Shown here: positions 58,040 to 64,000 of the stretch, piece by piece
Layout of the letters: every line of letters starts with the position of its first letter
Position numbering within the stretch: the stretch's first letter is position 1
From: an uncultured Gammaproteobacteria bacterium
GTDB lineage: Bacteria > Pseudomonadota > Gammaproteobacteria > Pseudomonadales > Azotimanducaceae
NCBI GenBank assembly: GCA_913045175.1
Contig: CAJWQG010000001.1
Location: 1-64,000 of the forward strand
Length of the DNA: 64,000 nucleotides
Direction: 5' to 3'
Position numbers and translations under genes: made by a program
The notes under the pieces: generated by a model
Told to the model about the DNA's origin: nothing
Databases searched by the model: none
What the model saw: only the letters and a program-made list of their open reading frames with translations

Positions 58040-59227
58040 TCAGATGGTCGGTCCCCAAACTTCCCGGTTATTCACGCGCTCAACGCGACGCGAAGTCTTA
58101 AGGTCGAGTAAGGCTTCAAGGCCCGTTGATCGGCAAACGCTGCGCACTTTCGCCTGCTCGTCCAATGTCGCGGTCGCGAGGTCATCCTGCAAGCGTTGCA
58201 GCAACCAGAATCGATAGGGAAGGACACCAGTCTCTATCTGTCGCCCTCGCCACTCAAAGGCGGTTAGCTCGCCGCCGCCCATACCCAATCCGCCTGTCAG
58301 TCCGCGCGCTGCTGGATCGTCCGCACCATTGGTGCCGTTTTCAAGATTGGGGTTGTCGGCAAGCCATCGGTTAGCCCGCTCTACATGTGCGCTGATCTCC
58401 GGAAGATACTCTTCAGCAACAAAGCGCATCATGGCTAACAGAGTATCTGGCAACTGGTCATCGGCGATCAGATACTCTGAAGCGTCCGGTTCGAGATAGT
58501 AGGGCTCGATAGTCGACATTCGCTCGACCCAGCGGCCAACGCGCGGGGCGGTACGTTTGATTAAAAATTGGGGTACGGGATCACGAAACAGGTGCTGCCA
58601 CATGGTAGCCATCAGACCATAGTCACCGAGGGTGGCATGACCGCCTAACAAATAGGAATGATCGATCAGGTGGGCACTGAACAGTCGCAACCATTCCTGG
58701 AAAGCCGCCTCGATTACCGGTGCCGTGTCGGCGTTTACGCCAAAACTTCGGGTTGCCTGCCGCATGCGGGTACTGGCGTTATCAAACGCTTCATCTGCTT
58801 CATCCTGGGAATAACTGCTGGGGAAACACAGCGCAAACTCGGATCGAATGAAGTTCAGGTTCTCGTTGTCAAAGTTCCAGCGGTAATGCATCGCAGGACG
58901 AAGTAACCCTTCGCCGCCAAACATTTCAAAAATGTGGCTGACTGCAAGATGAACGGGTGTTGTTGGGTAGGCTGAACAGCGCACCAGATGCTGTGCTGGT
59001 CCGCGCTCAAAATGATCAATGATGTCGACCGTATCCTGAATGAGTTCACCATCCGGTGTCTCCATGACCGGATTAATCCATCGCCCGACAGCGGGGACAA
59101 TATGATTGCGAAAATGATTGCTACCTGGTGCGACGTCAATGAAATCGATTGCCTGTTTACGAAGATACGATCGTGCTTTGCCTGGATATAGTCCCGCAGG
59201 TATACCGTAAAGCCTGTAAGGCATCAT
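58040..59227 (-). CDS. Glutathione S-transferase-like protein with extended C-terminus
   Basis: Protein of 395 residues. The N-terminal thioredoxin-like domain starts 'MPYRLYGIPAGLYPGKARSYLRKQ' and includes the cis-Pro/GSH-binding region 'VMETPDGELIQDTVDIIDHFE'. An all-helical domain follows, with 'YLLGGHATLGDYGLMATMW', a typical GST N-capping region. The C-terminal ~130 residues ('SEYLIADDQLPDTLLAMM...') are beyond the usual ~210-residue GST length. It may conjugate glutathione to, or isomerise, an intermediate. It is convergent with the LLM gene and 37 bases downstream of the alcohol dehydrogenase. Confidence 0.8.
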   Translation of the reverse strand: MMPYRLYGIPAGLYPGKARSYLRKQAIDFIDVAPGSNHFRNHIVPAVGRWINPVMETPDGELIQDTVDIIDHFERGPAQHLVRCSAYPTTPVHLAVSHIFEMFGGEGLLRPAMHYRWNFDNENLNFIRSEFALCFPSSYSQDEADEAFDNASTRMRQATRSFGVNADTAPVIEAAFQEWLRLFSAHLIDHSYLLGGHATLGDYGLMATMWQHLFRDPVPQFLIKRTAPRVGRWVERMSTIEPYYLEPDASEYLIADDQLPDTLLAMMRFVAEEYLPEISAHVERANRWLADNPNLENGTNGADDPAARGLTGGLGMGGGELTAFEWRGRQIETGVLPYRFWLLQRLQDDLATATLDEQAKVRSVCRSTGLEALLDLKTSRRVERVNNREVWGPTI

Positions 59228-59264
59228 TAGAATTCATCCTTTCTGAGTCGCGGATTGTACACGC

Positions 59265-60281
59265 TCAAGGCTTCACCAGTATCTTTGCGTGCTTCTCCGG
59301 GTTGGCAAGCTCGGTAAATGCGTCGGCCACACCTTCGAGGTTGGTTTCTCCGGTAATGAGTGGCGTAACGTCAAAATCACCGGTACCGATATATTCCAGT
59401 GTTTCCTGGAATTCCTCGGTTGTATAGCCAAGCACATACTGGACATTCAGCTGTTTATTCACCGCGATCAATGGCCTGCTGATGTCCTGTTGCAGACAGA
59501 CACCGACGATAACCAGTCGCGCATTTTTTTGAGCACCGAGAAACATCTGGTCAATCATTCCCTGCACCCCGACACATTCGAAATAGACACATTGCTCTGA
59601 CTTCATTAGGTTGGGATGGGCATAGGGGTCGGTGATTGCGGGATCGATAACGTCGTCTGCGCCCACCAGAGCAGCAAGGTCGCGACGGCCTGGAGATAAA
59701 TCGACGGCGATGACTGGCCCTGCGCCGCGTTGTTTAAGTGCAATGATCACGGCCAGTCCAACGGGCCCGCAACCGATAACAAGGATGGCCTCATCACCTT
59801 CGAGTCTGGCTTTGTTGACGGCATGAAAGGCGACTGCCATGGGTTCAGTCAGGGCGGCGTGCTCTGCCGACAATCCCGACGGCACGGGTGTCATTATGGA
59901 CTCTGTTAACAGCATAAACTCTGAGAATCCCCCGGGTGCATCCACCGAGAAGCCGATTGGCTCAGGTGGCTCGCGCTTCAGCATGGGTGGGCAACAGACG
60001 AGTGTGCCAGGGCGTAAACTGCGTTCCGTTTTTGGGCCGTAGTCGACCACTTCTGCGCAGAATTCATGCCCGAGTACTACCGGCTCAAACGTCGTCAACT
60101 GAAAGGCACCACCGGATTCGCGGCTGGTGTTGACGAAATCTTCAGTGTGTTTGGCAGCATGAAGGTCCGATCCGCAAATGCCGCAAGCGCAGGTTCTAAC
60201 CAGGACTTCGCCTTCCTGTGGAATCAGGTCGGGTAACTCATCGACCGAGAACTTACCTCGTTGCATGGTGACAGCGCGCAT
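59265..60281 (-). CDS. Zinc-binding alcohol dehydrogenase (MDR family) lacking structural zinc site
   Basis: Medium-chain dehydrogenase of 338 residues. The catalytic zinc ligands are in 'CGICGSDLHAA' and 'LGHEFCAEVVDYG'. The lobe that normally carries four Cys for structural zinc reads 'VCCPPMLKREPPEP', so that site is missing. The NAD(P) motif is 'VIGCGPVGLAVI', followed by 'VIAVDLSPGRRDLA', whose Asp favours NAD. It would oxidise a secondary alcohol, perhaps one formed by a PhyH or SDR step. GGGAGA precedes the ATG. It is divergent from a TetR. Confidence 0.9.
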   Translation of the reverse strand: MRAVTMQRGKFSVDELPDLIPQEGEVLVRTCACGICGSDLHAAKHTEDFVNTSRESGGAFQLTTFEPVVLGHEFCAEVVDYGPKTERSLRPGTLVCCPPMLKREPPEPIGFSVDAPGGFSEFMLLTESIMTPVPSGLSAEHAALTEPMAVAFHAVNKARLEGDEAILVIGCGPVGLAVIIALKQRGAGPVIAVDLSPGRRDLAALVGADDVIDPAITDPYAHPNLMKSEQCVYFECVGVQGMIDQMFLGAQKNARLVIVGVCLQQDISRPLIAVNKQLNVQYVLGYTTEEFQETLEYIGTGDFDVTPLITGETNLEGVADAFTELANPEKHAKILVKP

Positions 60282-60369
60282 GATGCTTTTCTCCCGCTAG
60301 AATAAGTTTGCTTGCTGAAATAAATTGAAAAGGATACCTTGAGTTGTTGATATTAACGAGCGGCTTGTC

Positions 60370-60381
60370 GTGAGGCCTCAC
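60370..60381. promoter_or_regulatory. Perfect 12-bp palindrome GTGAGGCCTCAC over the TetR start region
   Basis: The palindrome ends 2 bases before the GTG start of the TetR gene and contains its only Shine-Dalgarno-like GAGG. Binding here would block both transcription and translation start, so it is a good autoregulatory operator candidate (inference). It is unlike the other palindromes in the window. Confidence 0.45.
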
Positions 60382-60383
60382 CT

Positions 60384-61040
60384 GTGACTATCGAATATCC
60401 GAAAAGAACCTACAAGAAGAACGCTAACACAGCGGAGATTGTCCGAGCGGCCAGTAGACTTTTTACAAGTAACGGATATCAATTCACCAAGCTTGAAGAC
60501 GTCGCGGTCGAGGCTGGTGTACATGTGCAGACCCTGTACCGTCACTTTAAGACCAAGGAAGCTCTGGCGGTCTCGGCGGCTGAGGAAGTCCTCACGACCC
60601 TCCGGGAGGCTTTCGAAATTGAATTCAGCCATCAAACAGCCTTTCGGATTTGGCGTAATTTCGTTGGACGTGTTTGCGTCACGCTCGCGCCTTTTGGGTG
60701 GGAAGATAAAAGGTCGCAATTGCATGCTGCATCTTCGCTGATGAATGATAGTTTTCTGGTGATTGTTTATTCCGGTTATGAAGACATTCTGACAGAGTAT
60801 TTGGCTAAAGATTTTCAGGTGAACCCGAAAAAGGATCGTTTGCCCAGACAGGTTGCTTCGTTTCTGTGTGGCAGCCAGGAAGCGGTCTTGAAACGTTGCA
60901 GTGGCCTTGACACAGGAACTGATATACTGAGCGATTCGGACGCTGTTCTGCATGAATGCCAGAGGAATATTGACGACATTGAGGCCATGTTTGCTTCATG
61001 CATTAAGAGTTCGAAGTTCGAAGGTCAGGGTTCAGGATGA
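60384..61040 (+). CDS. TetR-family regulator
   Basis: Regulator of 218 residues, GTG start. The helix-turn-helix at about 15-60 has 'KLEDVAVEAGVHVQTLYRHFKTKEAL', the same HVQTLYRHF recognition helix as the regulators at 19361 and 26704. The C-terminal sensor domain is distinct. It is divergent from the alcohol dehydrogenase and 75 bases upstream of the ABC binding-protein gene, either of which it may control. Confidence 0.9.
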   Translation: MTIEYPKRTYKKNANTAEIVRAASRLFTSNGYQFTKLEDVAVEAGVHVQTLYRHFKTKEALAVSAAEEVLTTLREAFEIEFSHQTAFRIWRNFVGRVCVTLAPFGWEDKRSQLHAASSLMNDSFLVIVYSGYEDILTEYLAKDFQVNPKKDRLPRQVASFLCGSQEAVLKRCSGLDTGTDILSDSDAVLHECQRNIDDIEAMFASCIKSSKFEGQGSG

Positions 61041-61114
61041 CGGGTAGTAGCGATGGGTTCATCTTTTCTGAATGGTTGTACTCATTTTGAATTTCAAGTT
61101 ACAGTCGCACCTTC

Positions 61115-63148
61115 ATGAAAATATCATTAGCAAAATTCTCCATTTGGCGGACACTGTGCTGGGCGTCATTGGTGGTCGGGCTCGCTGGTCACGTAGTTGC
61201 GGATGACGTAGTTGCGGATAGCTCTGTTGCCCGCGATGGAGGTGGTGAAAACACTGCAGACGGCGCTAACGATGCAGTCTGGCCGCGTCAATGGCCACGT
61301 GCCTGGTTTGAGCCTGTCAAGACCGCCAGCCAACTCGGCATCAAAGAATTCTCACAGAGCCCCCGGCTGGACTCGAAAGACTTGCCGCCGGTCGAACAGC
61401 GGCTTCCGACAGATCCCGTAGTAGTAACACCGCTTGCTGACATTGGACGTTATGGCGGGACCATGCGCATAGACCGTAACGAATGGCTTACCTTTCCCAA
61501 TGTGGAGGGTTCACTGACGATCTCGGCGGACATGCGTACCGTGTTGCCGAATCTTGCTGAATCCTGGGAACTGAGTCCTGATGGTCGACGCCTGACTATG
61601 ACGTTGCGAGAAGGCTTGAAGTGGTCCAATGGTGTGCCCCACACGAGTGATGATTACCTCTTTGTATTCAATGACTTATGGCACAACGAGGAATATGAGC
61701 CGGTAACCCGACGCATAGCCCAGGGTGGCAGAGCAGTCAAAGTATCTGATCGTGTTTTCTACTATGAATTCGAAGATCCCAACCCGCAGATTGTTAATTA
61801 CATTGCCCATTACGGCAATTTCATGGTGTTGCCCAAGCATTACTATCAGAATTTTCATCCCGCCTACGTAGACCGGGAAACGCTGAATAGCAAGATAGCG
61901 GATATGGGATTCATCAGTTGGGTGATGTTCATTGAAGCCTGTCGGTTGCAGCGCATCGATGAGAGTGCGGAACCACCCACACTGGATGCGTTTCAGATCG
62001 TTGAGTACACACCAAAGCGGACCCGCATGGTTCGTAACCCGTATTACTTCAAGATTGACCCCACTGGCCAACAGTTGCCATACATTGATGCCGTTGTTTC
62101 CCAGGACATCGAAAGCAAGGAAGTCATCGCGGCTATGTCTGCCACCGGACAGCTCGATTTCTCCTCGTATGAGCTCAAGACCCAGGACATTCCGCTATTA
62201 AAACTCGGTGAGCAAAGTGGCGACATTCGTGTGCTCATTTGGAATCGATTGCACTCGGTCGATGTGGCCATAGAATTTAACTACAATCATGAAGACAAGA
62301 AACTGACTTCGCTCTACTGGGAGCGACGCTTCAGAATAGCGCTGTCTGTCGCGCTCAATCGTGAAGAGATGAACCAGATTATCTATTTCGGTCGTGGTAC
62401 ACCCCGCCAGGTGACAGCACATCCAAGCAGCAGCATGTTCGTACCGGAGTACGCTACGGCATACACAGAGTACGACCCGGACCGCGCGAGATCATTGCTC
62501 GATGAGCTTGGCCTTAAAGATGTTGATGGTGACGGGCTTCGAGAGTATCCAGACGGGGAGCCGCTCACCATTACCCTTGAGTTCATGGATTGGGAGACAC
62601 CGAAGGCGATCACGCTTGAATTGCTTAGTGTTTACTGGCGCGAAGTCGGTATCGATATTCGCCTAAAAATCGTCGATATGGCATTGCAAACTGCGCGCGC
62701 CCATGCCGGTAAGATGCAGATGACCGGTTGGCACGCCGATCGAGTTACCGATATTTTCTTACCGCAGATGGTGTGGTGGGCGCCGGTCCATAGCGGCTTT
62801 GACAATACCATGTGGAATGACTGGGTAAGATGGCATCGCACAGACGGGCAGATCGGTACCGAGCCTCCGGCAGTCATTCGCGAGCTGCAACAGTGGTCGG
62901 ACGAGCTATATGCCACAGTTGATCCTGAACGCCGCATCGAGTTGGGCAAAAAACTGCTGGAAAGTAATGCCCGGAATCTCTGGACCATCGGCACGGTGGG
63001 CCTGGCGCCCCAACCAGTGGTTATCTCGAGCAAACTGCGCGGCGTACCGGATCAGGGTATATGGGGTTGGGACAATCGCTGGACATTGTCATATCATCCC
63101 TCCACCTGGTACTTCGAATCTGGTGTTGCTAGCAATGAGTACGAATAA
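61115..63148 (+). CDS. Peptide-type ABC solute-binding protein, SBP family 5
   Basis: Secreted binding protein of 677 residues. The signal peptide ends near 'VGLAGHVVA'; a short acidic repeat ('DDVVADSSVARDGGG') follows. From 'PRAWFEPVKTASQLGIKEFS' on it is colinear with the 46149 protein, with 'LAESWELSPDGRRLTMTLREGLKWSNG' in the family signature region and a very similar C-terminus 'WGWDNRWTLSYHPSTWYFE'. The permease starts 17 bases after its stop, so this is the operonic copy. No clear Shine-Dalgarno lies before the ATG. Confidence 0.92.
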   Translation: MKISLAKFSIWRTLCWASLVVGLAGHVVADDVVADSSVARDGGGENTADGANDAVWPRQWPRAWFEPVKTASQLGIKEFSQSPRLDSKDLPPVEQRLPTDPVVVTPLADIGRYGGTMRIDRNEWLTFPNVEGSLTISADMRTVLPNLAESWELSPDGRRLTMTLREGLKWSNGVPHTSDDYLFVFNDLWHNEEYEPVTRRIAQGGRAVKVSDRVFYYEFEDPNPQIVNYIAHYGNFMVLPKHYYQNFHPAYVDRETLNSKIADMGFISWVMFIEACRLQRIDESAEPPTLDAFQIVEYTPKRTRMVRNPYYFKIDPTGQQLPYIDAVVSQDIESKEVIAAMSATGQLDFSSYELKTQDIPLLKLGEQSGDIRVLIWNRLHSVDVAIEFNYNHEDKKLTSLYWERRFRIALSVALNREEMNQIIYFGRGTPRQVTAHPSSSMFVPEYATAYTEYDPDRARSLLDELGLKDVDGDGLREYPDGEPLTITLEFMDWETPKAITLELLSVYWREVGIDIRLKIVDMALQTARAHAGKMQMTGWHADRVTDIFLPQMVWWAPVHSGFDNTMWNDWVRWHRTDGQIGTEPPAVIRELQQWSDELYATVDPERRIELGKKLLESNARNLWTIGTVGLAPQPVVISSKLRGVPDQGIWGWDNRWTLSYHPSTWYFESGVASNEYE

Positions 63149-63164
63149 TGTGCGGGAGTAGTAA

Positions 63165-64000
63165 GTGAGGAGCTACGTCATCAAACGCCTGATTGGCATG
63201 GTGCCAACACTATTGCTGATCTCGATGATCGTATTCGTTGTGATTCAGTTGCCCCCGGGTGATATCGTTACCTCGACGCTGGATCGGTTGCAGGCCCAGG
63301 GGGTAGAGATATCGGCGGAACAGGTGCAGAACCTGCGCGCACAGTACAAGCTCGACAAGCCCATGGTGCTGCAGTACCTGTATTGGATTGGGAACTTTGT
63401 AACCGGCGATATGGGGTACTCGTATCTATATAGCCGGCCCGTGAATGAACTGGTGTGGGAACGGCTTGGCTACACCCTGCTTATTTCGATATCCGCGCTC
63501 CTTTTTACCTGGGCTGTCGCTGTGCCGGCCGGGATGTTCTCTGCGGTTAGACAGTACTCAGTCGGCGATTACGTGCTGACGACGGTAATGTTAGTTGGTC
63601 TGGCGACGCCAAGTTTTTTGTTGGCGCTAGTGGCCATGTATGCAGGTTACGAATGGTTCGGTATAAGTATTGGCGGATTGTTCTCGCCGGAATATCGCGA
63701 CGTTCCCTGGTCGTTAGCACGGGTGGGAGATTTTCTGAGTCATCTGTGGATTCCAATGATCGTGGTTGGGTTGGGGGGAACAGCCTCCACCATGCGTATC
63801 TTGCGCGCTAATCTTCTTGATGAGCTGAATAAACCCTACGTGGTTACTGCGCGAGCGAAGGGAGTGCCGCCGATAAAACTTCTCATCAAGTATCCCTTAC
63901 GCATTGCCATCAATCCTTTTATCAGCACCATTGGTCTGCTGTTGCCGGTACTTATCTCCGGTGAGGCCATCGTTTCCATCGTGCTGAATCTGCCTACCAC
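63165..64000 (+). CDS. Peptide ABC transporter permease, DppB/OppB type (partial, runs off window)
   Basis: Open frame from GTG at 63165 (GGGAG upstream) to the window end; absent from the ORF track because no stop is reached. The first 278 codons encode a typical DppB-like permease: 'RSYVIKRLIGMVPTLLLISMI' as first membrane segment, the conserved 'LDKPMVLQYLYWIGNFVTGDMG', then four or more membrane segments. The EAA-type loop is 'VVTARAKGVPPIKLLIKYPL'. It pairs with the 61115 binding protein. The partner permease and ATPases should follow to the right. Confidence 0.92.
   Translation, partial: MRSYVIKRLIGMVPTLLLISMIVFVVIQLPPGDIVTSTLDRLQAQGVEISAEQVQNLRAQYKLDKPMVLQYLYWIGNFVTGDMGYSYLYSRPVNELVWERLGYTLLISISALLFTWAVAVPAGMFSAVRQYSVGDYVLTTVMLVGLATPSFLLALVAMYAGYEWFGISIGGLFSPEYRDVPWSLARVGDFLSHLWIPMIVVGLGGTASTMRILRANLLDELNKPYVVTARAKGVPPIKLLIKYPLRIAINPFISTIGLLLPVLISGEAIVSIVLNLPT

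Overview
The window looks like part of the accessory genome of a marine-type gammaproteobacterium. This is inferred from the AceE-type pyruvate dehydrogenase E1, the TonB-dependent receptors, the YejABE-type peptide transporter, the many phytanoyl-CoA dioxygenase (PhyH) family proteins and the roughly balanced base composition. I saw no rRNA, tRNA, CRISPR array, transposase, integrase or phage gene.

Layout. (1) 1-6.6 kb, minus strand: two acyl-CoA dehydrogenases followed by a YejA-B-E oligopeptide ABC importer; its ATPase would lie beyond the left edge. (2) 6.8-12.5 kb: an Lrp/AsnC regulator divergent from an AceE-type E1, three tiny membrane proteins, a decayed copy of the aceE 3' end, and a GPH-family sugar:cation symporter. 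(3) 12.5-20 kb: a minus-strand unit (aminotransferase, nonsense-interrupted PhyH, Baeyer-Villiger monooxygenase, GNAT acetyltransferase) facing a plus-strand unit (PhyH, MFS exporter, TetR) across a strong palindromic operator. (4) 20-29.5 kb: SDRs, two NTF2/SnoaL-like proteins, two more PhyH, a YejA-like binding protein flanked by REP-like palindromes, a class C beta-lactamase-type esterase and a TetR regulator. (5) 29.6-35.5 kb: a tandem pair of paralogous TonB receptors, then another PhyH. (6) 35.6-46 kb: nucleoside hydrolase, enolase-superfamily dehydratase, cupin, GH29 fucosidase, luciferase-like oxidoreductase, DUF3500, TetR, two esterases and an aldo/keto reductase. (7) 46-55.7 kb: an orphan family 5 binding protein, an SDR, a third TonB receptor divergent from a large PhyH, and a second BVMO-PhyH pair. 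(8) 55.8-64 kb: a truncated enolase-superfamily remnant, SDR, a second luciferase-like oxidoreductase, a GST-like protein, Zn-alcohol dehydrogenase, TetR, and a peptide ABC operon running off the right edge.

Working model (inference): this is a catabolic island for one or more complex, hydrophobic, ester- or lactone-bearing natural products. TonB receptors would take material through the outer membrane. Family 5 binding proteins and Yej/Dpp permeases would carry it across the inner membrane. Seven PhyH-type Fe(II)/2-oxoglutarate oxygenases, two BVMOs, two flavin-dependent oxidoreductases, five SDRs with the usual catalytic residues plus one without them, an alcohol dehydrogenase and an AKR would oxidise it. 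Several esterases would open the products, and acyl-CoA dehydrogenases and an E1 would take the fragments into central metabolism. Four TetR regulators and an Lrp, with palindromes in divergent promoters, would control expression. Signs of genome flux include REP-like palindromes at gene boundaries (one supplies a start codon and the N-terminus of a signal peptide), an aceE remnant, a truncated dehydratase and an amber-interrupted PhyH gene.
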